Below are positions 13,501 to 27,107 of a stretch of 64,000 nt of DNA, one piece after another. How positions within the stretch are numbered: position 1 is the first letter of the stretch; each line of letters starts with the position of its first letter. Origin of the DNA: Hymenolepis diminuta (taxonomy: Eukaryota; Platyhelminthes; Cestoda; Cyclophyllidea; Hymenolepididae); the NCBI GenBank assembly GCA_900708905.1, contig CAADRB010000022.1, forward strand, positions 111,457-175,456. The letters run 5' to 3'. The notes under the pieces are model-generated. The model did no database searches, was not told the origin of the DNA, and saw only the letters and a program-made list of their open reading frames with translations. The translations under genes and the position numbers were made by a program.

Positions 13501-15770
13501 AAAACGTCTACTTAGAAAATGGCAAATTTTAAAGTTGGCATGACTATTAGGGAAAAGCCCATTATGTGGAACCTGAGGCAAATTGGTCACCAGCTGGAAA
13601 GAAGAATGAGTCATGAAGATTAATAAGCGGTTGGTATTAAACTGGAATAATGAAGAATTAACAGTGGGTATATCAAAAGATTATTAGATATTTTAGATAC
13701 CATAAAAAGAATAAGACATTTGTATAATACAAAAACAACGGGGGTCAGGACGGCCATATTTTAGTAACGGTACTATTACCCACAGAAAGGGTAGAAAATG
13801 CCTGCAGCTCAAAAGCCATTCTGTTGTTGAGGAGATAAATCTACTTACTTGTTATTTGTATTGGATGAGCAGGAAATGATTGATTATTGGGTTAGCCAAT
13901 AATTGCAGTAACGGCTTCTCCACAGGTTGTCTCACATACCCAGGTACGTGCGTATAAATTTGATAATCGATACTTTAGTGCACAAGGAATGAACCTTATG
14001 ACCTTTGCTCAGGTACATTGAAAATATTCTATTCGCCAAACTCATTATTTGATCTATTGGGGGTACTAAGTTGCCCAATTAATTATGACATAGAACCAAA
14101 TGCAGTGTTGTCGTATTTCTGAAACATGCGTGATAATTTGTTGGGACTAAAATTTTTTTTCCTCCTATCTCAAAGATTCCGTTCACATATTCCATCATCT
14201 TTAATTTACTCCTGTTTCAAGGTATACGGCCGGGACTACACTTGAGGAACTAGCATGTATAATGCTATAATTTCAATCATATCATTCACTTAAAAACAAG
14301 AAAAAAACCCATGTTTTACTATCAAAATAAGCGAATTGCAAACAGGTCAAGATATTTTTTGCACTGATTAAGTTCGAAATTAGGGTCTTGAATATTTGTG
14401 TAATCCTTTTGGGAAGCCACATCAAATAACCATTATTACTGCAAGCGGATGAACAAACTGTACTGTCTCATGAGCGTATGATATCCTTCAATCAGTTGTG
14501 AAAATAAACCTTTTTTCCAATAAGTAAGATTTATTATTTGAGCACATAATTGCATTTGTCATTAATGGATCTTATTTGCACGTACTTTTTGAGAGTTACT
14601 TCTATGTCCTGTTCTTGAATTTTGAATATCTTTCTTTTGACATTTCCTACGTAGCCAAGTTTGTAAAAGTTTTAAGTATAGGAGATAAGCAAGTTTAAGA
14701 TTCTAGGAGAAGAAATTAAATAGCAATGATTACCCAAAGACAGGAAGAAACAGCTCCATGAAATTCTTTTATTATCGTCGAAAATCAGGTTGTGGGTCAC
14801 CAGTGCGTATAAGAATTGATGAATCCAGCTGAGCTTTATTTTATTAAAATTATGTTACCTTTTATCATCCTGCTAGTTTCCTGAAGGAAAATGCGTCCGC
14901 CCAAATTAATCGGTAGGCTGTGTGCTCCAAAAGGAAGAGTTGGAGTTGGAGACAAATCCTGAAATTTGAACGTTATAAACTGATGCAGTTAGCTACACTC
15001 AAGAATTGAAGAGTGTATTGTGACCATGGCCTCGGACACACAATACTGTTATTTTTGTCTGTTAAATTGAACTACACATTGTAAAGGCAAACGTGGTTTC
15101 ATTCACCCTCTCTTGGTCTCCTTATAAACTCTTCTCACCACTATCTTACATTCTCATCATCTTGTTGTGTGATAAGGAGAGGTAGTTATGAGATGGGTAC
15201 AGCTAGAAGTTTCTCTGTGGCTTTGGAAGCATGATAAGGTAGCTGTGCTCCTCTTACAAGCGTACAACCTGCCCTTAACCATACCAGACAATTTTGTTGT
15301 TCCCTTTATTGAAATACTTTTCCAACGAAAAAATTCATACGCTTTATAAGTTATGGCCATAAATCTACAGTCTTGCTAATTGATAATAGCTCATCAAAAT
15401 AATGACAGAATGTAAACTTTTCTTTTGGAGATACTTTAGAATATCGGGTTTTAAAACATTCATTCTGTTTAACTGTCACAGACTTTTGATAAAATTACTT
15501 CAACGATGAGAAACAACTAATACAACTTATCTGTTAAGGCAAAAGATGTCAGGAATTTGCTTTTTTCGTAAATTAGAGTTTAAATAGTACATTAATCTCG
15601 GTGGATCAAGAACCAATTTGGAAAATACTTTACCTACCAACATCGAATGAACTCCATCGAACACTGCTATTTAACAACACCTCAGCTAGTGTCATTCAGT
15701 TGCTCTTCGCAGTCACAGGATACAAATGCTTCAAGGTGGTACGATTAACCACCCGCTTTAAAAATATTAA

Positions 15771-16310
15771 TACTCACGGTAATGAAAAAACTTCAAATTT
15801 TTAGTTGCGTAAAGCAACTGAAACCGGTTAACAGAAAGTTTAATACATTAATTTAGGAATGGGATCAAAAAGATACTGAAAACAATGTTAAAGAATCAAA
15901 GAGTCCTACTTCATTTGATTTTTTTGCATTCATGATGTACAATTTTACCAAAATAGATAGCTCACATTCCGGAATTCAAATGAAGTGATTCATCCACTGG
16001 ATTGGGGCAAATGTTTTTCTCTGCGATTTTTAATGCTTATAATCCGATTTTTATATTAAGAAGAGTCGGTCTTGCCACTTCAGTTCGTTTTTTTTCTTAC
16101 AGCAGTTGAGATTGCAAATGATCTTACATGATATCCAGCGGCTTACCGTTTTTGCATAGCAGAGATGGGATAGCTAATAGGTAAAGTTGCCAGATCTCCG
16201 AAAGGCTAAATTGAAGACAAACCACTCACTTGAATCAAACATTCTGTAGACTTTGAACACTAGTATCAAGATGCTGATTTCCGAAATTTAGATTTTTAGG
16301 ACAAGTGGAC
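15771..16310 (+). repeat. Diverged dispersed repeat, copy 1
   Basis: Blocks shared in order with 16876-17375 include CACGGTAAT, AAAGCAACTGAAAC, ATCAAAGAGTC followed by TTCATTT, CGGCTTA and TAGCAGAGATG. The two copies lie about 1.1 kb apart in the same direction. Two more partial relatives occur near 31.1 and 36.0 kb. No coding capacity is visible, so it may be a remnant of a non-coding transposable element. Confidence 0.6.
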
Positions 16311-16875
16311 ATGACGAAGCCAACTATATCCATGGTTAAGAAATGATTAATCTAGTGAATCCAGTATTCAATGAAGACCCTTCGATTGTCCTCATTGTTA
16401 TGCACTCGGCATTCCTTAACTAATTACTGGACTATTTTAATAGTCCTCTGTTATGGTACTTTCCCCGAACTGAATTTAAGGATTCTCACTTTGTCATGAT
16501 TAGCAAAATAACTGTTAAAAATTTCTTGAATTCAATGTTAATATGCGGAATCTCTTAACCAGTTATTTTCGTTTATTTCAAGGTAAAACGAGATTTTAAT
16601 GTCATTGGTTTTATTGATTTCTGTAAGCAAATCACGGAATTTGTCATATTTTGATAGTTAAGCTAGTATAATTTTGAACAACACATTCTCCCCAAATAAA
16701 TTACAGATATATTATTAACATTATAGTGACCCAAAAAAAGGCTTTTTAAACGAAGATAAAAACAGAAAGTCAATTTATTTAAACATCATCTTAAATATGC
16801 AAATTGTACAAGAGGACGCTTAGCTTACAAATTCTAGCAGATTGAGGAAAGAGCTCTGGTAGGCCATATCGTTAT

Positions 16876-17375
16876 TACACACGGTAATACAAATAGAGTT
16901 TACAATTGCTGAAAGCAACTGAAACTGAAGCTCAGTACATGATTAAAAGGATTGGTTTGAACAGCTGCTGAGAGCAGTGTAAGATATCAAAGAGTCTTAA
17001 TTCATTTAATCCTAGGGTTTGAGTTGTATGATTTTTACTAAATGGATACTCCACGTTCCACGTCTCCAGATTTCAGCAAATACTTGTTTACAATGTTTAG
17101 TACTTATTAACCGATAATATTCTAACCAAGAAGGATTTGTCTTACAGCCTCATTTTCGATTTTTGTCCAATGTTTGAGAAGACAAAATATCCTTTGATGA
17201 TATTCGACGGCTTAGAGTTTTAGTGTAGCAGAGATGAGACAGTCAAAAATTTTAATTCAGCAGAATTCCGTAAGCCGTGTTCACTGAAGGTGAAAACAAG
17301 ATCTTATAAAGGCGTTTTCATTTCTGTATTTTTTCCACCTTAGACCCGTAACGTTTAGTTCTGAAATTCACATTT
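16876..17375 (+). repeat. Diverged dispersed repeat, copy 2
   Basis: This is the partner of 15771-16310, starting with ACACACGGTAAT and GAAAGCAACTGAAACTG and running through GTAGCAGAGATGAGA near 17224-17238. The copies are too diverged for a recent tandem duplication. Borders are approximate. Confidence 0.6.
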
Positions 17376-20300
17376 GCGAAGAAATTTTCTCACCAGTTCG
17401 TTGAACTGCCTTGGAATTGGAATAATTACAGGAGAATACACATCCAGCAGTGTGAAAAAGAAGAGTCATTACATGGTTACTTTCTTTTCTACATGCTTGT
17501 ATCCGACGAGAAAATTGTATTCTAAGAACGTTCAAGAATAAGTTAGCTTTAGAAATCAAATAATTCAGTATGCGTAGAAACAGTAAAAAATAAATTCTCA
17601 TATTTGTGAATAGATCTATTATTGGTATGTTGATTGTTTAAAATGATCTCTGATCATAAATGATGATAATTATTAACTCTAAGCCCATGAGCTGCGTAAT
17701 TTTACAACCATATCTCAAATCTGTTGTAAGAAGCCGGGATATAAATTTTCGATTTCTTTTCATTTAAAGTGAAAACTCCACCAAGTGTTTTCATTGTTGA
17801 ATTTATAGCAAGAACACTTGGTCATTCTCAATGGCTATTGACCCTATAATCTGACTTAGCAGAAATCACTCCCACTCAATGGTACGGAGATCTCTTCTCT
17901 AATAAATAGATAATTTATTAATTCAAAATAATTAAGTTCGGTCCCTTTCTTACTATATTTGAACTAGTCGTTATACTATATTAACCATAGCCACGTTATC
18001 AAAATTATCTTAGTTTGAAGCATTCCCACTTCCGTCAGCTAGATGGTAACTGTTCAACAGTTTACTCGAATTTACCACTTCTGGTGATTCGAATGCATTC
18101 AATGAATAGGAGTAGGAGTTTTATGTGTTTAGAGCATTTCGTGTTATTTCGTTTTAACCCAGATCTGCAAAGACAAATTTTGCTCAGGCAATTTCAACAA
18201 AATTATCTCTACTTTAAAACTACAAGAAAAAAGAAATCAAAAAATATTTTGCGAATCATTCCAATCAATTTCACCTCTAAATCGCATTAGTAATACACGA
18301 GTCGATTTGACAATCAATCAGTAAAAAAAAATAACTAAAAGTTTCTCATTTAAAATAGAGACACGCAAATGCATCTCCCTTTTCTTAATTACTTTGACGA
18401 TCTTATTGTCATAAAATAGCCCGAGAGGACAGGCAGGACCGATTTCTTTTCAGCTAATTAATTGTCTGAAAATATTTCTGAAACGCCTTCAGAAGGCTAC
18501 ATTTTATATTAAATGACATTACTTAATTGAAGCAAGACACACTGTAAGAAAGAGAAGTGGTCTATTTCTTCAGAAAAGTAAAATCGTCTTCGGGCTAATT
18601 CAAATTCGTTAATATTTAATGACATTTTTATAAGACTTTAAAATTTAGGCTCTTTTCAACCCTTCCTCGTAGAGACCTTTGATCTACAACCTGATACCCT
18701 AGCGAGGAGGAAGGAAGAACGCCAGTTCCAGTTGTTATAGCAAAAACTCACCACAGCTCAACTCGAAATATGTAAAGTATAGTGTCATTCATGTTAGTTC
18801 ACGAAAACAATTTACGGAATCAGTGTTCTTTTTAATAATAATGGAAAGAAAATTTAAAATAAAAACCGATTTTTTCGAGGAAAAATATTTGCTAATTTAC
18901 ATAATTATATTTCTTTCCTGATTTATTGGATGATATTTCCTTTCTGCTATCGTTCATAAAAGTATATTTAACTGAATTTGGTGATATTTCTAAACATTAA
19001 ATGCACTTCGGCGACTTTTGAAGCTACTTTAAAGTAGAGGTCATAAGGGCAAGTATTTGTAACGTGAGGCCAAATCAACGATTTCATGAATAACGATTAA
19101 TGGATTATAATAGGTTTAATTTTGAAAGAAATTGCGTAGCACTGTTATTCTCCACGATACAAATATCAAAAACTTTTTGGTAGAAACATTGTATTTAATA
19201 TCCCATTAATAGAAGATGTAAAATAAATTATTATAGGTGACGAAAACATGGGTTTAAAAGCAAAATATCCATTAAAACACTCAAAGAGAGGGATAATAGG
19301 ATAGATATCCACTTCACAATAAATAATAAAAGAAGCTCACGTCGATAGTTTGCTTTGATAATCATTTACTCAATCCGTTTTATCAAAAGTTAGTTCAAAA
19401 GTTATAATTTGAACAGAGGATACAGAGCTTTAAATAAATATTCACCGAGGGGAGAAGTAAGGCAAAGTTGGAAATCTCGATTAGAAAAGAATTATTCTTA
19501 CCGAGATCCATTTGTTATTTGAATTTTTGTCCTCAAAAACCTCATTCCGTAAGATAGCTTTCGGTTGGATCTCACCTTTCTAGGAAAATGGACGAAATAC
19601 TGATTTTTGAAGTCGGTGGTTTGCATTCATTCGGAACCTTTTAGTCTCACAATCACATTGCAATAAAATGTTGTCTAATTGTAAAAGAAAGTATGCACCT
19701 TACTTGACCTGATTTAAAACATTAAGTAGTGCTTTCACCTCCATTCTTTCAGAGATACGGGAATTTCTTATGGAATAATATTGGCAGATTTTTGCCAATT
19801 AATAAATAATGTAATATTTTAATATTAACTTACATTATTTAAGCATGTTTAATGCAAAAGAACAGACAATAGAAGTGTTTAGTTCGTCATGGCCACTTAA
19901 TGATTTAGCGACCTTATAATTTATATGTAACGAGGTGGCTGATGCGGAAGAGCATTTATCACCTCATGTCTCAGAAACAGGGTGTCATCTCCGACGATGG
20001 TAATTTATTTAACTTCTGGCTAATGATAACTGACTGATATTGTCATGACAAATTGTAATAAATTTCTTGAAAATGACTAAGACCTTTCGATTTAGAATTC
20101 GTGTAGTTAGAAGGAGTTAATTTTGGATTGTTATGCTCCCCTTCGACAGCATCCTCAAACTGATCGATTATGAAACTCATTAACTTAACTCATTAAAATT
20201 TTTCATTTCATTTTGTAACTATTTTCCATTTTTTTCAACTAACTGTTGAATACCTTTATTCATCTCAAAGATTTTGTCGAATAATTATTATAAGATGAGA

Positions 20301-23300
20301 CTTCTGCTTGTTTTCAGACCCGAGATACATTACTTTGCTTCCTACCACAGATATCCCTTTATTTCCCCAAGTTACTGAAAAAAACCTTTCTAAAGAAACA
20401 CAGTTCTGTATGTTGGGGTAAAAATTGTCATTAAAACAAATTTTACAAGCTCATTAAGGGAAATGTTAAAAACACCCAACGTTGACTGTTGAGAAACTTG
20501 TATTTTTCCAACCCCCTTTCTGACCAGGATTAATAGGCATCCTCCATATACATTCACATTACTGGAGGTGCACCGAAAGCATCAATCTCCCTAACACCGG
20601 CAAACATTCAAATCGGCAGAGTTCACACCGTATATCACGATGAATAATTCCCTATCCCAAGGTGGTATTCATTTTAGGTAGTCTGGATAGAAATATAATT
20701 GAAATTGTAAGTTATTCTCCTTCAATTAAAATTACATAAAGGTGTGTATGTGGATATAATTAGATATTCTGACGACTTTTTAAATTCATATTAATACTCA
20801 CTAGATATACAAAAATATACCTGGGCAATGCCTGAAAATGAGTAGAAATATTTGTTTCAGTGATGATTTAATAATGCGATTTTACTTCGGATTATCCGAA
20901 TATGTTAGGAGAAATCAACTGGGCAAAAATACGGTCAGTAGATTATCACATCTAGCTTTTACTGAAGGTAGACGTCAAAATCTGCTTTTGTTCAATCACC
21001 AGGTTTGCGCTTCAAGTGGGATACTTGCATTTATTCCTAGGCATAATAGTCAGCATTTTGCCTCATTTACTTAATTTGCAAACTTTCATGAACGGTTAAG
21101 ATGAGAACTGCCTATAAGAAGCCCCAGGAGGCAATCGGCTTAATTAGTGAAAATGCAGTAATGGTTTCCGTTACGTGTCTGTTTTTCCGAAATAAAAATT
21201 CTTTTCTCCAACTGGTAATAACTAATTATCTGCAGATTTTGTCAATTTAAAAATAATTACCATAGCTTAATCTACCCACATGCTGTTAGGGAATGACTTT
21301 GAAGAGGAAACAATTTTGTTGGAAAGTATTTCAACTGCTATTCGAAACAACGGTTAAAAGAAAGTCGCGAATTCCGAGGAAAAATTACTTAAGTCATATT
21401 GTGACAGTCGTCACTTAAATTTCATTCATTTAAAATCATCTCGGATTTCTATGGTTTGAGAGTTTGACGGTACTTTTTTTAATATCTCAAACGTTTAAAT
21501 TTCTAATCAAACATCATTAAAAAATTCTTTCTAATTAACTTCTTTTATACTCAATAAGGATTTATTTGCATCTCATTTAGCAAAAATTGCCGACTTAAAA
21601 AGCAAGGGAAGGTTCATAGATTACTCGTAATTGGCGGGTATATTTTTCAGAAATAATTTCATCTGAGAATATTTTTAAATAATTAATGATATTATCAGAA
21701 ACAGGGAATAAATCAATTTTAAATTGTAAGAAGTATTTTATTCAGTAAGTTAGCAGAGCCCCGTAAGTTGTCTATGAATATGGACATTTAAACCAACTAG
21801 ACACTGATACTACTGAAAAGGAAAAGTCAACTTTTCTCAGCCTATGTATGAAATCTTTGCAGAAATTTTGACTTTAAACAGTGAGGTGAGGAGATAGAGA
21901 CATAGATTAATTTAAAATGTTATAAACACAATTCAGAAAAATATTTGGGAGGCGAAGTTACATACATTTAATGTGACTTATACTTGCCATAAATCTCAGT
22001 TAGGCAAAGAACACAATGCAAGTTAAACAGGAGTGTACAGTTGTGGCCACTCAATCATACATCTATTTTCAGTCCAGGACATACGCTTTATTTTACTTTA
22101 AAACAGACCTTTTCCTGGTACCTTATTAATCTGTAACCTTTTTGTCCTTTATTCCGATGATTAATAAGAGGGCCAATTGTGAAACTATTTCATTTTACAT
22201 ATTCATTCAAATTTATATAAATCTTATTGAATATTCAGCCCAAATCGATATGATTGTTCATTATCGCTTTACTGATTTTCTTATAACAAAGAATGAAGTA
22301 ACCAGAAGGAATGACATTCTTTTATACTCTGATCAGAATGCAAGAAAATCGCAAATTCAATGTTAATTTGATTTCTCAGCTTTCATATAGGTAACAGTCT
22401 TCCGCGATGGTTGTGAAAAGGTTTACAGTCTGATAGACGGGTGACAACTGCAGTTAAGATGCTAATAGACTATTCAAAAGGATATGCGCCGCCAAAACAG
22501 ATGTTCAACGTTAACAAAAGTGTGAAACTGTGACTGGTAAGCTGTGATCCAAAATAAGTTTTTCGTGAATATAAAAAGTAAGTATATTACGTATATATAA
22601 GCAGATTTGCAAACTATCATACAGGATGGTAACATTTTAAAAGACCCAAAGTTAAATACAAGTTTTCCGACCACAACCTAATGGTATCTAAATTGCAGAT
22701 TTCTGCCAATTCGATGTATATCGTAATCAAATCAATGGAATTGGCACTTATTTACAATCCCTCTGAAGTTGTGAATTCTATATGAATAAATAAAACCGAT
22801 ATCTTAAAAATCGCCAACTTACGGCGAAATGCAAATGCCAGCTTTAGATTTCCTCTTTTGTGGCGGAAAGTAAAAAGGCGAAATTCTACTACTGAGAACT
22901 AACTTGAACTTGTCAGAATCTTCTTTTTGTCTTGCGCAGAAATTCACAAAGCCCTGGAAAGTATTTTATCTCTGAATAATGCCTGACTAAAAGGCGATAA
23001 CAGTTACACAGTTGATTTGTTCATCGATTCAAAATAAATACTTTAATTACATCTGAAAAAGTGGCATTATAATATATATTCCAGTTTAAGTAAAAAGTTG
23101 TCTTATTTGGTCCCTGTTGAACGGAGCGCAGTGTGTGACTTGAGTGTGATTGACGTCTCCTTTTTGTCAAATATGCCTGTCCTATCTGATCAGTTTTAAT
23201 TGACACAAAATAACACTGCACGATCGATACCAGATGTGTCCTCTCTAGGTTCTCTGGGTTTATGTACATAGCTCCAAGTAGGTCACAGTGGCTCTTTGTC

Positions 23301-26300
23301 TTAACATACTTCGTGGCTGGAGAGTATTTGTTCCGGAAAGAGCTTAAATTTGAAGGCGGTCCGGTTAAAATTACATTAGATATCAGTTTACAAGAGTGAA
23401 AAGTTGAGCTATTTGTATCTTCTCTATCCTGATTTTCATCGATTATTTCGATATCTTAAGAGAGAAAATGGCGATAATAAAAATGCAGTATTTAGAGCCT
23501 TAGAGCTGTAAAGTGATGTAAGTTAAAATTTGAAGATTACAAAAAAGTGATTGAACTCAATTTATTTTGCACGCACAGAAGAAGTAAGTTCAAATGATTT
23601 CCCTTTGTCAGCACCGTTCTGTTTAACATGAGATTACAATGGTTTTGTCGCCGTTGTATTTGAAAATTTACAACTAAGAACAGTTCTTACTTCTCGCTGT
23701 TAATATATTTTACTCAAATCAGATAGGTTAACAATTTTTGAGCTCACAAATTTTAAATGAAAATTCGATTATTTGATTAGTATATACATTTATCAACTAT
23801 AAAATTGCGTTGTCTTGGCCTAAGTAAAATATATCGAACTAAAATCGTTTTGAATAAGACGCTTGTGACTTTATTTCATCAAGAAACTCTAGAAATGTGT
23901 TCCTGTTTAACAAATAAACTACAAATATCAGGAGTAACTGTTTCGCTAATGGTTATCCGCTGGTGGAGTTTTGATTCAATTTGCTCATAAACGGGACATA
24001 AATGACACTAGTTACACCGTTTTATTTAATGGAACACGGTGTGCTGTCAGTTTACTGATCCTTTCCACCATGACATTCAACACAATTTTTGAATCCTACT
24101 GTAAAAAATTGAGAACTCTACTTGCTGCAAAGGGACTCAAAAACGTATTTTGTAGCGCTTCTTACGGTTTTCACGAGTTTGCAAAATATGGCTTGAAATC
24201 TATTCGTATATGTTTGTGAGCATAATTTTATGACAATTATGCAATTTTGAACTGATACATTAGCTGACAACACTGAAGTGTACATGTTGGATGTTTAGCA
24301 ATTATTTCGATCTTTCTTATATTTTCAGTTATAGAAATCCATGAACTCTGGTTCAAGAAAGAATGAAAAATAAACAATACAAAGGGTTTATTGTATTACT
24401 GACGCAATGAGCTAAACAAAATTAAAATAGCTTTTTCTTGAAAGTTTTAAGTAATTGAGCGCATGTCACATTATTTGAAAAAAAGAAATCGTACTAAAAA
24501 CCTTCGGTGTTGAGGAGGAATTTTCTGAGGAGATTGCTAATAAAGTTTTTTTATCTTTCTGTGGATAATAAATCAATTTAAAATCTTCGAATCTCTCTTC
24601 CTTTCTATGCTGATGACCTAAAACTGTGGCCATCATATTTGAGTAATTTAAGGTGAAGTAACTGTTTTTTCATGGGTGGCAAATGATTACAAGTAAATAT
24701 TATAATTGACAAAATAATATTTTAACTAATCATAAAAGATATGTACAATTTTACGAGTTTGGGTATTTAAAAATTGACTCTTATCCGGAATCTTTTGTGC
24801 CTCATGGATCTGAAAGAAAGCGCGATCATTAAATTATTCAAAATACACCCCAGTACATATTATTACAATCATTCCATGCTATTTCCCCAATGCACGCAAA
24901 ATGATGTCTTCTTAACTTAGCCTCTTAATTAAAAACATAACATTATATGGCAGGAGCAAATTGGCTGAAATTCACCACTTTCTCTTAAAGTTATCTTCTA
25001 AGATATTTGAACCGTTGGTTATTCTACTATCAGTTAATTATGAGATACGTCAACCCTTATCTCTGAGACAAAGAAGATCCTCCGTGTTCCTAAGACAAAT
25101 AGCAAAAAATAGAAGATCCTCAGCAACATTCCTAATTAAATCAATTAACTGATTAACTTCAAGCAGCTTGTCAATTTATTATTCTTAGTTCAGGCTTAAC
25201 TGACAACTGTCATAGCTGTCAGTTTGTTATTTATTTGCTAATACGTATCAAATCCTAGTCGACTTCATATTTCACATACTGTTATGGATGTAAACTGTAG
25301 AATATCAGGTCAGATAATTTTTTCATTTCAAGCGTAGGAAGAAAAAGAATTTAAGTAATAAAACCGGCCCTTCCTGATTTAAAACTGGCAATAAGCATTA
25401 TACTTCACAAGCAAGCATTTGTTGAAATATAGGGAACAAATTATGAAATTTTACTTTTGAGGTGTGCGAAATCCGATTCCAAAAACCTTTGATACCTTGG
25501 CTTTATTCCGAACATTTTTTGATCCCCTCCCGGTTGTCATTTGTCGGACTTCCATTAACAGATTTTTTGGTATTCTTATGGGTAGAAATAATTACATCGC
25601 GTCAAGCATTATCCTTCTCGCGTTCATGTCGACTAATCATTGAAAGCAAACATGGCTGTCATTGGTATTATTTTTCGCTTACAAATGTCAAATCCGAATC
25701 CCACCGTTAGCTGATTTTGTGGTTATAGTCATGTGTCAAGCTGAATTTACCAATCATTATTAAGCCCCTTGGCTTTTGATCGATTTCTCTCAAATTTAAG
25801 TCTTCTGTATGTAATTAATTCCCCCATTGTTCCCAGATTTCCGTTAAGTTTCGGAAATTCTTATTGTGGGAATTCGTTAATTATTGCTAATAGAAAATGC
25901 AAATTACACTTTTAAGAAAAACTTTTTGCTTAAAATTTGCGTAAGTATGATAAAAATATCTTTAGACTACTCAAGTATTAATCCTCTGTAACTCCACCGT
26001 AATATCTTTAAATCACTGCCTTTAAAACGTTTAAATACTACTTTGCTTGTACTATTGACACTTTTATTTATTTAATGAGATGTGACTTGAAAGACTCTAC
26101 GATTGTTCCCTGACTTTCTAGCCAAAAAATATTATAACTTTTAATTTTGTCAAATATTTGGACTGACAATATCTACTGCTGATAGGTTGATTTAAATTAT
26201 TTGAAAGTCTTAAATAAAATAGCCATTAAGCTGATCCCTTTGTAATACTTGTCTTCATGAACCAGTAAACAAAAATAGAAGAATGGCCTAGTCGAAATAA

Positions 26301-26650
26301 ATGGGTCTTTGTTCGTCTAACAATAGGACTGAAAAGTTGATGTGCAGCCAGCAGAATAATATAGCAAAGAAAAGCTGCAGAATTTTGCAGTTTAATAATT
26401 AAAATCCCATTGAAAAATACTGTGATTGGTAATGATTTCAAATTGTAGCTTTTACCAGTTTACTTACATATAAGATTAAAAATGAGATGGGCTCCAGGAG
26501 CATATTAAATGTTAGCAGATTTCAAGATGGAATCATTTCACTCTTTCGTATATTGCATCATAAAGGCCAACCGAGGCCATTGCATTCTAAATTATAACTT
26601 CCAAAGGGTATCATCTATTTTATGCCTTCGTCTCATTTCATGAGACAGCA
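17376..26650. other. Gene-poor AT-rich DNA
   Basis: I see no gene, RNA or clear mobile element. A perfect 8-bp inverted repeat (AACTGACA ... TGTCAGTT) lies at 25198-25224. The short open frames in this stretch show no family motif. Confidence 0.45.
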
Positions 26651-27107
26651 AATCCCACTCAGGCGTGTCTCTGCTTTCATAGGCATCGTAATTTACACCC
26701 GCTCATCTGATTGGTCCAATGCATGGCCACAGGTGCGGCCGTGCGCCAGTGACACGAACGAATGTCAGTAGCAGTTGCATATAATTTTTAGCTTCTACTT
26801 TTCGGCCAGCCGCGTTGTATGTGTGAGTCATTATAGCAGCATCCCACGGCACTCGGAGGACCTTTAAATCCCGCCGTCAACTTAACTGCTCCCTGCATCA
26901 CATTTTGCTGCTGAAAGCAAACACGCGCAAGCTCGATTCGCCCTCGCTCTCATTAAGCACCACTTCCCCTCATTCATAATCGGTCAGACACGCGTGGATA
27001 GTCATAGTTTATCTCCCTCACACATTTCTTTACCTTCTCTGACAGTCGGACTGTTAATCAGCCCACCCCATTTACACATCTCGCAGTAATTTGGACTTTT
27101 CGTATCG
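26651..27107 (+). promoter_or_regulatory. Candidate distal promoter and non-coding first exon
   Basis: This block is distinctly richer in GC and CpG than its surroundings. It contains the palindrome ATTGGTCCAAT (26710-26720, CCAAT on both strands). It ends at the strong splice donor TATCG|GTGAGT (exon end 27107). No long open frame runs through it, and short upstream ATGs are stopped quickly, so any transcribed part would be 5' UTR. I infer that it could be the distal start of the gene coding from 39538, which would imply a first intron of about 12.4 kb unless other exons intervene. It could equally serve an unseen transcript. Transcript evidence is absent. Confidence 0.4.

Larger units (their letters stand above)
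5661..15770. other. Gene-poor AT-rich DNA
   Basis: No gene was recognised over 10 kb. The stretch contains a (TAA)n run at 8451-8469 and the assembly gap at 10541-10552. A slightly GC-richer patch at 13345-13614 has an 89-codon open frame on the minus strand whose translation matches nothing I know. I read the short open frames here as chance. Confidence 0.45.

Noticed and set aside
13345..13614. 89-codon minus-strand open frame in a GC-richer patch, considered as a retroelement fragment
   Set aside because: No reverse transcriptase, integrase or protease motif could be identified on either strand.
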